Of a stretch of DNA of 64,000 nt, positions 31,973 to 43,594 are shown one piece after another. The stretch comes from Cryptomeria japonica. Lineage: Eukaryota > Streptophyta > Pinopsida > Cupressales > Cupressaceae. A program made the position numbers and the translations under genes. Positions within the stretch are counted from its first letter, which is position 1. Each line of letters begins with the position of its first letter. Location: NCBI RefSeq assembly GCF_030272615.1, contig NC_081408.1, positions 341,461,793 to 341,525,792 of the forward strand. The letters run 5' to 3'. Below the pieces are notes generated by a model that did no database searches, was not told the DNA's origin, and saw only the letters and a list, made by a program, of their open reading frames with translations.

Positions 31973-33947
31973 CTAACTCTCTTTGTTTCTTTTTATTTTC
32001 TTCAGAATAGTACATTGTCTCTGTTTCTGCAAATCTGATTTGGTTCTACCACAAAACTTTATCCGGTTTGTTACCATCAACTCCTTGTCATCCAGTTCCA
32101 TCTGTCCATCAAACTCATATGTCAGATCCTTCTGCCAACTTATGTCACCCTCCGGTATAATCTTTGCAACTAGTTTTATTAAATATTTCTTCAAAACCTC
32201 TGATATAACCTCTACAACTAGTTCTGTCAAACCTTTCATTATAACCTCTGCCACCGGTTCTTTCAAACCTTCTGATATAACCTCTACCACTGGTTTCTCA
32301 ACACTGCAACTTTTTTCAGGACTCAGATTCTTCACCTCCTTCTCTTTCTCCTTTAAAGAAATCAATGTGAAATGTTGCCCATCCTTTTCAATAGTAACTA
32401 GGTTTCTTCTACCGTCATAAATAGATCCTCTATCATACTGCCACGACTTTCCCAACAATACATGACAAACACTCATAGATACAATATCACATAAAACTTC
32501 ATCTCTGACAGGCTCAATATTGAAATTCACAAAACACTGCTCCTTTATCTCTATCTTCTGATCATCTTGTAACTAAATCACCTCATAAGGACAAGGATGA
32601 CTAAGCCTCTTCAATCCAAGCATCACAACCATCTCCTCGAATACTAAATTATTAGTACATCTACTATCTACAATGACCTTGCAACACTTACCACCCGATT
32701 TGCACACAGTCCAGAATAAACTCTTCCTTTGAGTAGATCCAATATCCTTTCTTCTGAACATAAGGGATTCTCCCTACTCTAGTGCACAGTCAGATCTAGT
32801 ACCATCTAGTTGCTCACTTGCCATACAACTTCTTGACATTCCTTGCTTGTATCCATAGAATCTATGTTTGGTTTCTCCATACTTGAAGCATTTGCCAAGA
32901 AATTCTCTACTAGTACTATTGCTACCTTTCCTTATTGTTTTTTTATTGGTTCTTTACTCCACTTAGGTTTTAACTCCTCTTCTTCAACCGATTTCTTCAT
33001 ACTATCACTCATCTTGAGTTTCTCCTTTCCTTTATTCAGTTGTATTCTTCTCACCTTTTCCTCAACCTTCAAAGCATACTGGTAAGCTTCTTAAACTGTG
33101 GAAATATTCAACATACTTATCTCATCTTGAATGTTAAAAGAAAGCCCATTGATGTATCTTGCCACCTTTTTTCTGTCTATCTCTCTATGTCCAGCTCTGA
33201 TTACCACCTTTTAGAATTCCTTAGTATATTCCTTCACAATCATGTTTCTTTGTTTCGGGTTCTGCAACTTCTTGAACAACTCTAGTTCATGGTCTCTGGT
33301 ATGAACTTGGCCTTCAATCTTGCAACCATCTATCTCCATCGGGTGATCTTCAATTCGCCATTCTCCACTCTATCTTTTTGCAACTCTTTCCACCACAAGG
33401 CAGCATGCCCTTTCAACTTGGTCTATGCCAATTGGACTCCCTATGGGTCCTTGACATCCTCAAACTCAAACTAGTCCTCCAACTCTCTGATCCAATCGAT
33501 CAGATCTTACAGGTTCAACGTTCCAGAAAAGTTAGAAACCTCAACTTTATGCACTTTACTTGCTTGTGCCACTACTTTCAGGAATCTTTCCTCTCTCATC
33601 TTCTGGTCCTTTAGCTTCCTCAATCTCTTCACCGACTTCCTCATATTTATCCTCAGAATCAGGGTTTGTTTGCAAACTAACCAAAGCATTCTGGATTTCA
33701 TTCCTCACTTCATTCTTGAAGTCTTCCATCATCTGCTCTACCCTTCGGGGGTTTGTTCTCCTTGGTGACATCTCTTTTTCCACTCCGGTGAACTACCTCA
33801 ACTCGGCGTTCTGACTATAGTTTTAATTGCCTCCCCTTGACTATCTATTGAATACACGTGCAGCCTACCTCTAATCAGTGATCTATCCACCTCAAGGAAT
33901 GCCTCAATGTTTGCAAATGATTCTTCCACTAGCTGATCCATAACCAT
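31973..33947 (-). pseudogene. gag-pro: Gypsy-4 gag and protease
   Basis: On the minus strand an ATG at 33947 directly abuts the PBS. A Glu-rich N-terminal part (RRVEQMMEDFKNEVRNEI) is followed by a retrotransposon Gag domain with KLKGHAALWWKELQKDRV and LFKKLQNPKQRNMIVKEYTK, then a retropepsin. The protease reads CKVIVDSRCTNNLV, so its DSG is DSR, followed by CHVLLGKSWQYDRG, a gypsy protease end. Stops and at least one frameshift break it. A 12-residue repeat follows the protease (32205-32312). Nothing of RT remains. It ends at 31973. The gypsy assignment is firm; the lineage is open. Confidence 0.85.
32205..32312 (-). repeat. 36-base tandem repeat in Gypsy-4 ORF
   Basis: Three units of 36 bases start at 32205, 32241 and 32277 (plus strand ATAACCTCT). 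They encode 12-residue units such as KPVVEVISEGLK, EPVAEVIMKGLT and ELVVEVISEVLK. A related, longer unit lies at 32157-32204. Confidence 0.75.
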
Positions 33948-33958
33948 CTTTGATACCA
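33948..33958 (-). other. Gypsy-4 primer binding site
   Basis: Minus-strand TGGTATCAAAG, two bases after the LTR end CTACATCA. It fits an initiator tRNA-Met type primer with one mismatch (A for G). Confidence 0.65.
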
Positions 33959-33960
33959 CT

Positions 33961-34783
33961 TGATGTAGCCATAACTAATAAAAAACCCTCAAAAAGGTCA
34001 ACTGACTTATATAGCAAGAGAGACACAATAAAAACAACAAGAAAACATAACAAATTCACATATACAGATCATATTAAATCCTTATAACTTCTAGCAATCA
34101 TTCGGTAATCATCAAATTATCATCAAAGAACATCTGGTAATTAACCAGTTACATGTAGGCTTCAAGCCAGAAACAATCCAACCGGGACTCCAAGAATCAA
34201 CTAGATCATAATATGTGAATCTCAATCATTATTCTTGGTTCTACTTCCTCCACCCTCACAAATTATTACCTAACATCATATTTATACCCATCAGAGCATG
34301 TCTGGGTCAACCTCATAAGATTGCATTCACCAATGCAGGAAAATGAAACGTGTAATTAGGTCGACCCTAAGATTTAAGAAATCTTTCTGAAAAATAACAA
34401 CCAAGTGATGAGGTTCAACAAGAAGGTCGGCCACATGCCAAACAACATTGGACAAGACCCAAGATGGATCCACAAGCCAAGAATCACACCAGTAATAAAG
34501 TAAAACCAACCGGTAAGCACAAGAACTGCCCTGGAACCCATAAATAGTCAATCACAAGCGATAACTGACCAGAAAAAAACCCAAATGAACTAGAATTCTA
34601 GAATCAAGCACATGAACCATCTGGAAACCAAAAATAATATCTTCCATGAAGAACAAGCACCTACCGATACATACCAGTATGAACACAAAAAACTGCACAA
34701 AGAACTAAACAAGAACAAAACTAAAAGGAAATATTTTTTGGTTGATGCAAGATTGTTCATCGACTGGGGATGCTCCCACATCA
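33961..34783 (-). repeat. Gypsy-4 5' LTR (right copy)
   Basis: Plus strand TGATGTAGCC to CCCACATCA. Direct repeat of 30990-31813 with scattered substitutions. Confidence 0.88.
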
Positions 34784-34788
34784 AATAA
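34784..34788. repeat. Gypsy-4 target-site duplication, right
   Basis: AATAA directly after the LTR end CACATCA. Confidence 0.8.
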
Positions 34789-36299
34789 AATTAGTTGTTA
34801 GTTGTAAGAAATAAATATTATCCTACCTAAAAATGTTAAACTAAATCCTTCTTACAAAATACTAGAGCATTAGTATCTAGAAACACATGAATTATTTGAT
34901 AAACAACAGAACATTGAAGCTTTTGTGTGTTAGAATAGTAGTATAGGTCATTAAACATATGATGCATCACCACATAAACATATTTTTCATTTTAACATAT
35001 GATGCATCACCACATAAACATATTTTTCATTTTCAAACACTCTTTTCCCTTTTCCAATAAATCGTTTTCTTAACTTAATTTTAGGTGATTGTAGCAGAGC
35101 ACCAACCCTCTCTGGAGGTTGACCTCTAATTATCAAAGCCAAAAATTTGAGAGGTTTTCCCTTGTTTCACTAGGTCAGTAAGTTGATCACTTAGCAAGGT
35201 TGTAAACCTATGTGATAATAGTAATAACCACCTACATATTCTCCCTTGTATCACCAATTTGTTAACTAAAATTTTAAAGGGCTTATGGTCTATATAAAAT
35301 ATAAACATTGTGGATAGGAGGTAATGGCAAAACTTATGTAAGTTGTAGACCATGGCTATAGATTCTCTTTGATTAGAGTTACAATTATTTTTAGCTTGAG
35401 ATAGCTTGTGGCTAGAAAATATCATTGGATGATCTTTATTTTCCTTAAGTCAATATTTATTTCCCTTAGGCCAAGAAAGGATTACCACCATGGCTATTTC
35501 AAAGGCATCTACATGTACATGAAAAGGTACTAACTGATCTAGAAATATAAGTATAGGGACTTCATCTAACTTTTGTTTTAATGTATCAAAATATTGTTGG
35601 TATTGATCAATCTAAGTAATGGCTTTGTTGGTTTTCTTTTTAATTTATTCCTTTAGTAATGTCATTATAGTAGCATAGCCTTTAATAAATTTTGTATGGT
35701 GTAATTTATACCCTAGGAATGTTTTCACCTCTAATGTAGTCTTAGGAGGTGAGAGGTTCATAATTAATGTTATATTCATAGGATAAACTATTAGCCCTTC
35801 TTTACATATGATATGCCCCAATAGTGTCCCAAAAGGCACCACAAAAACACATTTCTTAAGGTTCAAATATTTATGCATGCTTGTGCATTTTTCCAACATG
35901 ACCCATAGTGTATTAATGTGGCTTTTAACAAGATCATATATTATATAGTCATCTAAATATGCTTCCAAGAATTAATGGATGGATTCCTCAAAGGTGTTCA
36001 CCATAATTCTGCCAAAGATTGTAGGTGTATCCTTTAATCTGAATGGCATAATGGTGTATATGACCAAACCCTATTCTATGACAAATTTTTTCTTCAGTTG
36101 ATCCTCTTTACAAATTCATACTTGATGGTATCCAAGAAATCTATTAGTGAAGGAATAAATTTTTCTCCTAACAATTGATTCCAAAATCTCCTCTATGAAT
36201 GGAGAGGGAAATGGGTCATGGATGAAGGCTTTTTTAATTCTTGGAAGTCCAGGTATATCCAAATCTCCCCTAGTTTCTTATTTTATATTAGCATAGGAC
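34789..36299 (-). mobile_element. old gypsy remnant, left part
   Basis: Minus-strand Ty3/gypsy RT and RNase H remains, cut at 36299 by Copia-5 and resumed at 50363. No LTR is recognisable on the left side, where 34789-35125 holds only AT-rich sequence, including a short tandem copy of AACATATGATGCATCACCAC near 34956-35018. It is the oldest element in this nest because Copia-5 and, inside that, Gypsy-7 interrupt it. Confidence 0.8.
35126..36299 (-). pseudogene. pol: gypsy RT palm/thumb and RNase H remnant
   Basis: Read right to left, the first part gives degraded WIYLDFQELKKPSSMTHFPL, the palm motif of gypsy RT. Then YLDDYIIY (active site YLDD) at about 35960 is followed by LNLKKCVFVVPFGTLLGHII and TFLGYKLHHTKFIKGYATI, the thumb region. 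RNase H follows: NQRESIAMVYNLHKFCHYL (Glu kept), FYIDHKPFKILVNK (Asp kept) and GRICRWLLLL. Many stops and frame changes separate the pieces. The YLDD motif, the LLGHII region and RNase H directly after RT are gypsy features. Confidence 0.86.
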
Positions 36300-36304
36300 T
36301 AATT

Positions 36305-37645
36305 TGTTGGCATAACTGATGGAGATGATGATGTATTGGTAAAGGATGATGCTATATTGATGGACTGTTGGTGATGATAAATTGATGGACTATTGGTGAT
36401 GTCATCTAATTCTACTATTATTTCCTATCTAATAACAGATTGAGTTGGACAATAAAACTTGTAAGTAGCAGTCAAGCAGTTAACCGATAAGCAGGAACAA
36501 AGAAGGAGATAGTTGTGGTGGAGATTCGTGCTGAGTTAGGTGTTGCAGTTTGGAATGTATGCTTATGACACTGTAATAAGTTTATGGTTGCAACCACATC
36601 ATGTTTGGAGAACCAGAAGTCATGTTTGTAATTGACTATTGATTATCTAGTGTAGAGTTTGAGAATCAGTATCAAGATCTTTGACCAGTGATGTTTTATG
36701 GTTTGGCGGTGATTCTTCTCATGTTATTAACTTAGTGGTAACGTAACAGAATCCGTGTGAAGTGATAAGATGTTTTTTTAGTGCATACAAGGAGTGAATT
36801 TATTGGGAAGCAACAAAGTGCATAGAAGAATGTGATAAGGGTTTGATAGCTTATCAGATTGATGTGCGGTGATGTCTTATTATCATTCAATAAGTTAGGG
36901 TTATGTAACCAAATTTTATTTAGGTCAAGTTTGAGAAGCTTTATTGTGTTGGTGATTTGAGAAGAAGAGTGTGTTGAACTAGATTGAGATGTTTGCATGA
37001 GTGAAACATATTGGAGATGAAATAGATATTTATTAGCAAGCAGAGAGTGCATTGATCGAATTATTTATCTATTGTTTCCTAACAGTTGTAGCAGTATTAA
37101 AATCCCTTAACCGGGTAGGTCCTAATAGGCCCGATCTTGTAAATCCCTTAAATGGGTGGCTCATTAATTTGGGTTTGAATCCTTTAGAAAGATTCTTCCT
37201 AATAGGACATAGCTCCTAACATGGCTGAGGTTAAAATCTCTTCACCAGGTGACTCTTAACAAGGTCTTCTCTTAATCGGGCATTATTGTAAAGCTCCTAA
37301 CCAGGCTAGGCTCTTAACAAGGCACATTCTAAAAGAGTGCAAATCTCGTGGGTACTAATTCCCACCATGGTTTTTCCCATTTGGGTTACCACGTGAAAAA
37401 TATCAGTGTTCATATGGTGGTTGATGTGTTTATGTGTGAATTTGATAACATTACATTACTTACATTTTGATGAACACTTGAATGAGTAGTTTGGTTAATC
37501 TGCTTTAAGTGACTGATTGAGCAGTTATCGGTACTGGCTATGAACTATTTTTGTGAAGTATTTGTAGATTGGGAAAATATTATAGTTTATTTTTATTAAC
37601 GATTCACCCCCCCCTCTCAGTAATAATCGTATCCTCGCAATAACA
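36305..37645 (+). repeat. Copia-5 5' LTR
   Basis: It begins TGTTGGCATAACTGATGG and ends CGCAATAACA. It lacks two segments present in the 3' LTR (in total about 170 bases), including the TGTCATTGATGG stretch. It contains an array of short stem-loops with CCCTTAACCGGGT-type units at about 37100-37330, ATGGTTTTTCCC near 37368, and 8 C before TCTCAG. Confidence 0.9.
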
Positions 37646-37647
37646 AT

Positions 37648-37659
37648 TGGTATCAGAGC
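37648..37659 (+). other. Copia-5 primer binding site
   Basis: TGGTATCAGAGC two bases after the 5' LTR, a perfect initiator tRNA-Met site. The downstream text GCATTAGGTCCTCTTTG resembles the leader of Copia-3 and Copia-8. Confidence 0.9.
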
Positions 37660-37710
37660 ATTAGGTCCTCTTTGTGCAGAAGCTTAACTGCTTGAGGAAA
37701 AGATCTGAAG

Positions 37711-38939
37711 ATGATGAAGAAGGAGGGTCCCAAATTCACTAAGGACAACTACAAAATATGGAAAGATAGAATGAATATTTACATAAAAGGTATGGGTTCT
37801 CAGTTCTAATAGCATGTTATTACTAAGTATGTACCTCCTATCGATCCTCTGACTGCAGATCAAATTAAGGAGCAGCAGGAAAAACAATCAAGCACTAGAA
37901 GCCATTGTAAGTACACTTTCTAATACTGAATATATTGATGTCCATGGCTTAGAAATTGCTTTTTGAAGTTTGGGAGAAGTTAGAATTAATCTATGGTGGT
38001 GATAAACATGTTCAAAAGGCTAAAGAAGATAGTCTTAGAGGGACATTTGATGATATGAGAATGATGGAAGGTGAAAATATCAATTAGTATGGACAAAGCA
38101 TAAAAGAAGTTGTTGGTGGAATCAAAAGTGCTGGTGGTACTATAGAAGAGGACAATGTGGTGAATAAGATGATTAGAATCCTATTATCTACCTATTCCAT
38201 TAGAGTGTCTACTATTCAAGAGTTGAGGTCAGTTAGTAATGATAAGGTTATTGGTGATTCTTTGATTGGTAAGCTCACTGCTTTTGAGTTGAATAGTTTT
38301 GATAACAATGTACCTAAGATAGAATCTTCTTTTAAAGCATCTATATCTAGTGTATCGGTGAGAAAAGGGAGAGATGTTTGTCATAGTCATGAATGCAGGC
38401 CAAGTCATCATGGTGGTAGCAAAGCTGATGTGGATGATAAAGATAATCTGATAGAATTTGAATCTCTATTAGCAAACAAAATTCCTAGAGGCACTGGTAA
38501 GTAAAAAGGCAAGATTCCTCTCAAATGTTTCTCTTATAACAAGATAGGACATATAGCTACAAACTGTCCTAATAATGATCAAAAGGATAATTTAGAAAAT
38601 ATAAGGGAAAAGGAAAGAAATAGTGCTATGTTGCAGTTAATGAAGAAGTCATTGATGAAGAATCTGGGGATGAAGACAATGAGGAGATTGTTTTTGTTTC
38701 TATAAAGGAAGATTTGTTTGATAAGAAGGCTTTAGTATCTAACATTGATAATAGTGATGAATGTATTATTGACAATGGTTGCTCACACCACATGACCGGT
38801 GATAAGAGCAAATTTATTTCTCTTGAAGAATTTGATGGCGGTGTAGTAAGATTTGGGAACAATTCACCCTGTATGGTGAAAGGTAAAGGTTCTATTTCTT
38901 TGAATGGTAAAATTAATGCTGATGATGTATATTGGGTTG
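37711..38939 (+). pseudogene. gag: Copia-5 gag and protease N-terminal part
   Basis: Start ATG 37711 gives MMKKEGPKFTKDNYKIWKDR, matching Copia-1 Gag. Indels and stops follow, then a readable stretch from 38157 (ELRSVSNDKVIGDSLIGKLT). The knuckle at 38526-38567 reads CFSYNKIGHIATNC, again with Tyr (38535-38537) for the second Cys. After another frame change the protease begins KALVSNIDNSDECIIDNGCS, with DNG in place of DSG, and runs to NADDVYWV. There Gypsy-7 interrupts it within the codons for the WVEGL motif. The reading resumes at 45747. Confidence 0.88.
38935..38939. repeat. Gypsy-7 target-site duplication, left
   Basis: GGTTG, identical to 45747-45751. Removing the insert plus one copy restores the Copia-5 protein reading WVEGL. 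Confidence 0.85.
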
Positions 38940-40145
38940 TTTAAAGTGGAAAATTGGATCCTAGTGACTCCCCACCTAGTTAGGAGAGAGAAAGGAAGCC
39001 ACTAGGATGATTTTCGTTTGGGAGGAACTTTACATTCAAAAGAGGGGCTTGAATCAACTAGATCCAAATATGAGGGAAACAAGGATGTGAATTCCAAATG
39101 GATTGCAAGGGTTAAAGTGTGATTTACCATCTTTTGTAAATGAGAAAGTTGACTTGTTGACTATGCGAAAAAGAGGGAGGAAATGAGTTAAATGAGGAGC
39201 TTCCAGTTTGGGATCGTGTTGTAACTTCAAATTTGAACTAATTAGACTAATACAGATCTACCCTACAAATTTGGAGAAAATTCACCAGGACCATGGCAGG
39301 AATGTACATGGTCCTCCATAAAATCTATGAAACAAAAAGGGTTCTTTCGTCTTTGCAAATGAAGCCCAAACCCACAATTACAACTACACACCTGCAACCT
39401 ACACATAGAAAAGAGAGGGAGAATGGTTGTGGATAGGGGTTTTCCTTAGTCAAACCTCGGTTGAGGAATCGACCTTGAAAGAAAGTAATTGCAAATGATT
39501 GAATGTAAACAATAGAAATGTATACCTTGTAGATCTACAACTTGTTGATGATGATTGCTTTTCTTGTTGAATGTAATCACAAATGCTATATGAAATGGCA
39601 TGTAACATGACAAAACCCTAACACACACACATGCTTGCAAATGAATATTGTAATGTTGTTGTAATGGATGAATGAAGAAGACTTGAATAATTGAATGCTT
39701 GATGATGACCTTGAAACTCTGTATCCTATCCTTATGCCTATTATCCTCTATCTTCTTTTTCATTCATCCTTGAATGAGGGATTTAAATTCCCTTTTATTC
39801 ATGCCTCAAGGATTAATTTTCAACCACCGAAATCCGACAAAGAGGAATTACAAACCCCGAAGACAATTTATGTATGGGAGACCAGACAGACTTGAAATAA
39901 GGCCACCCTAAGGGGTGGGGACAAGGGTGCTATGCCCTTGTCCTATGGGGAATAGAGCATCACACCTTGTCTTGCCCTATTTTGGGTCCTAGATAGGGTC
40001 TAGAGTAGCCATAAGTCTTGTAGGATGAAGGGTGAATGGGTAAGAATGCAGAAATAGGTTTCAATTAGGGAAGGAGATGCTATCACCAAGGTGAGGACCT
40101 AAAATGTGGTTAAAATTGCAGGAGGTGCAATTTTATGACACTACA
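38940..40145 (-). repeat. Gypsy-7 3' LTR (left copy)
   Basis: Plus strand starts TTTAAAGTGG (TG changed to TT) and ends GACACTACA. A hairpin with arms GGACCATG (39288-39295) and CATGGTCC (39307-39314) lies inside. Confidence 0.87.
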
Positions 40146-40557
40146 TTTAGCCCCAACTTTAGCGGGAGTATGGCATACGCCACCACTGCTAGTAAAATAG
40201 AAGAAACAAAGAGAGATGAAGATGAGAGACGTGGAGAAAAACCAAAAGGAGTATAAGAAATCAATAATATCGAGGAGAAAAAAGCCCCCAATCTTAGGTT
40301 CTCAACTCATGCCAACATACATAAGAGAACACAAAACAAAAACGCACAAGACACACAAAAACAAAGACAAAGCACAAAAAGACATGTGAGAAGAGCAAGA
40401 CACAAGACAATAAACCAATCAGGACACAAAGACCAATGCCATCACATAAACACAAGCGATCACATAAAAGAGAAAAGACAACATCATCCATGAATCATCA
40501 ATAGTAAAACTATGAGTTCATGAGAGGAAGAAGAGAGATAACATGAATACACACTTT
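40146..40557 (-). other. Gypsy-7 PPT candidate and A-rich interior
   Basis: Read on the minus strand, AAAGTTGGGGCTAAA directly before TGTAGTGTC at the LTR is a plausible polypurine tract (40146-40160). The rest is purine-rich plus-strand DNA without coding motifs. Confidence 0.55.
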
Positions 40558-40710
40558 GGTGATCCATGAGAAGAAAGGTGAAGAAGAAAGAAACCATGGA
40601 CGTCTTGCCCCTAAAACTAGGTGATCCATGGAGAGAAAGACATGGAAAATCTTGCCCCTAGAGCCTATCTAGGTGATCCATGTAAAGAGAGAGAGTGAGA
40701 AAACCATTAG
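40558..40710. repeat. tandem repeat, about 52-62 bases, three copies
   Basis: Units start GGTGATCCATG at 40558, 40620 and 40672 and share TCTTGCCCCTA. The third copy is shorter. It lies in the non-coding interior of Gypsy-7. Confidence 0.7.
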
Positions 40711-40870
40711 TTCCACTCAACCTCATGCACGTGTGTGCAAGTGAGGTTTGAAGCACCTCATAGAAGTCTATGCCAGAGTACACTACAACCTATATAGAAT
40801 GTATAGTACAAGTGTCAATAAAGGTGTTACATTATACTCTAAGATTATGTGCTCTGGTGGTGTCATCTCA

Positions 40871-41109
40871 CTCTAAGAGACCATCCTTTGGTTCCAAGAA
40901 TGACCCACTGTACAAGAGAAAAGTGACAACATCTTTCTCTAAGAGGCTTCCCTCTGGTTCCAAGAATGTCTCATTGTACAAGAAAAGTGATGACATCTTT
41001 CTCTAAGAGGATTTGCTCTGGTTCCAAGAATGTTCCATTGTACAAGAAAAGTTATGAAACCATTCTCTAAGAGGCCGCCCTCTGGTTCCAAGAATGTCCC
41101 ACTGTACAA
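40871..41109. repeat. 64-66-base tandem repeat, four copies
   Basis: Units begin CTCTAAGAG at 40871, 40937, 41001 and 41065. Each contains GGTTCCAAGAATG followed by CACTGTACAA or a close variant. Copies differ by a few substitutions. Minisatellite-like blocks in the untranslated part are common in large plant gypsy elements. Confidence 0.85.
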
Positions 41110-42699
41110 TGCATGAGAGAAGTATAATACAAAGGAGCATTGTGGGTACCCCCTGCCTTAAGATGTCAACATAGGTTGATGTTGATATCTTAAGGAAACT
41201 ATAACAATGATACCTACCTTCATCACAAAGAAGATGTCTTCTATGCAACAATGTCATAAATCCAAGCAAGAGAGGGAATACTCTTTAAGAAAGAATAAGA
41301 TAGTTGAAAAGAGATATCTTGTTGTAAGTTTAAAGGTGATCCTTGGAGGAGAAGATATATTTGTTAAAAAGACATCTACCCCCAAGAGGAGTTGTCTTAG
41401 ACAAATATAACATCTTATAGAACAAGAAAAGGAAAGAACAAGAATGCAATCCTTCCTCCTATTTCTAGATGAAAGGGATTCTGGATGAGGGATGACTCAC
41501 TTTTAGCCCCCTGAGGGATGGCTAGATTTGTCATAGATGTACATTACCAAGTATAAAAAAGTTTGTAATCAAGGATGGACATCTCTTATATAAGAGAGAA
41601 TCCTTGAGTAAACAACAACAATTCCACACAAGGAATGACATCAAGTAATAGAACTCACACCATCCAACTAATAGGGAAAAGTGGATCCCTAGAGAAAGAG
41701 AGAGAGAAGGATCATTGCCCCTCAATATAAGGGACAATGAGAAGATCTTACACAATCTACTAGAGAGAGATTAAACATAAGAAAATGTGCAAATGAACTT
41801 ACATGAACACATGTAAGAAAAGACATTAGTAAATGTAAAATACAAATCTCAAGAAGTGGTAACCTTCAAAAAGAAGAGAGAAAAAGCATCATATATTTCC
41901 CAAGGGGGATTAATCATAAAAGCATGCCATTGTAAGAAATGATAATCACATATGAAAAATGCAGCCCCTAAAAGAAATAATGATAAGAAATAAAAGGAAA
42001 AGGAGTGAAAATCCTTGCCCTCCAAGTGAGGAGAACAAGGAGAAACACTACATGTCCTCTAATTGTGATTAGTTTCAAGTGATATTCCATCTTAGTGGGA
42101 CAAGTCCTTTCAAGGAAGGGATACAAAATTATCAAGAGATCATTCCCTACTAAAGGGCATATCATACTTGCAAACAATCAAAACCATAGAAGAGGTAAGA
42201 TTTCCAAAAGAATGAAGGAAAGGGAAGAAGTTCCGTACTAATTAAAGATGCCCCTCTCCAAGCAAAGAGGGAAACCAAAGAACAATTATATTCTCACATA
42301 AGAATAACCCTATGAAAGAAAAGAGATCTAATAATGAATAATGCACAAAGATAGAGATAAATGTATAGAAAGAAGAAAAAATGGACTTCATGTTGCTGCC
42401 CCAAAGTATGTTAAAGTTAATCAATACCACCGCTAAAGATAAAGAGCTCTCGTTAAATGGGATAATTATTCCATAGTGTGAAGAGAAACATGAAGGGAAA
42501 AGAAGTGTCGAGGCACGATGTTTTTACCAAGAAATACAACTAGATCTGTTGTGAGAAAAATGTGTGCAAGATCATATTGTAGGTTAACAAATTTCTTAAA
42601 TGCATAACATTTTCCAAGAGAATGCGAATATGAATAATTTAAAATGCAATATTCAATACCTTTCACTTGCTTAAGATTTTTTGTTTTTATTTTGAGGAG
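41110..42699. other. Gypsy-7 interior without coding signal
   Basis: Purine-rich plus strand with many GAGA and AAGA runs and short broken frames only. I find no protease, RT or integrase motif on either strand. Confidence 0.6.
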
Positions 42700-43594
42700 G
42701 AAAGGAAATGTTCTTGTCATATTTCAACCTCCAATAGATTCTTGCAGCTAATCTATCAGGATGGTAAAGATCATCTTGCCATGAAGGAGAGGGTTTGTTA
42801 GAAGAAGAATTTTCATTATCCACAATTATAATTTTGCCACTATCTATGCCATCTTGAATAGATTTTTGAAAACTAGAGAAATCATCAGCATTATGGTCAT
42901 GGGTTTGATGAAATGAACAAGAAGGACGCTTTCAAGAAGAAGCATTCTTGCGGGCTTTCTTGAATTGTTGTTTTTGAAGGTAATCTTGAAAGTTTTGAAG
43001 CATAAGGAACTCATCCATAGAAAGAGGGGTACCACTTCCTAGGCATCTTGTATTAGTTTGTGTAGGAGGATTTATAGGGACACGAATTCCATGCTCAAAT
43101 TTCCCAATTCCTTGTCCTTTAAAACCTTGTTTTGTAATTGTATGAAAGCCACAACTATAAGAATGTTGCAATTGACCAGATGGGGGAACAGGATCATGAA
43201 TTTCTTTGAAATCTGATGTGTAAGGAGGTATAAAAGGATTTGTAGATGAAGGAGGAGTATCATGTGAAATGACAATGTCTTTTCCTTTATCAAGCTTATC
43301 CTTTTTGGAAGATTGGGGAGGAACATCTTCATCATCTAAAAGCTCATTTTTAGTGATTTCTATGCAAGGGGAAAGGTCATGAATAAAATGCATGACATCA
43401 TCCTCCCTACATAGACTTTGATGTTGAAGATAGGTCCTAGGAGAATAAGGAGGATCTAAAGATGTATGAATTTTTATGTTGTCATGTTGCCCCCCTTGCT
43501 CAAGGGTATGTGTGTGAGAAGAAGATGGATCCATGTTACTTTCCAATGCTTGCTCTTTTATAGAGAGATCATTGGTTAAAGCATTAGGTCTCAT
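42700..43594 (-). pseudogene. Gypsy-7 gag-like ORF with G-patch
   Basis: A 220-codon minus-strand ORF runs from ATG 43594 to TGA at 42932. It continues in the same frame for about 75 codons after that stop. The N-terminal part is Ser/Pro/His-rich and probably disordered. Residues 157-170, GFKGQGIGKFEHGI, match the G-patch pattern of spaced glycines, an RNA-associated motif known from some retroviral and plant retrotransposon polyproteins. Beyond the stop, CSFHQTHDHNADD looks like the Cys/His end of gypsy Gag. The TGA may be a changed CGA. A capsid domain upstream is not recognisable. I infer a Gag remnant or accessory protein; its function is unknown. Confidence 0.6.

Larger units (their letters stand above)
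30990..34783 (-). mobile_element. Gypsy-4, short non-autonomous Ty3/gypsy element
   Basis: The element is 3.79 kb with LTRs of 824 and 823 bases and a perfect AATAA duplication at 30985-30989 and 34784-34788. Its 2.1-kb interior encodes gag and protease remnants but no integrase, RT or RNase H. It therefore needed enzymes from another element, or lost them by deletion before insertion. It landed 19 bases from the end of Copia-2. Confidence 0.9.

Noticed and set aside
34956-35018. tandem copy of about 35 bases (ATGATGCATCACCACATAAAC) as a possible repeat array
   Set aside because: Only two units are present. It is noted as a small local duplication in the gypsy remnant.
38935-38939. GGTTG used as target by both Copia-2 and Gypsy-7
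   Set aside because: Two 5-base matches among about ten insertions can occur by chance, and the wider flanks do not agree. No insertion preference can be claimed.
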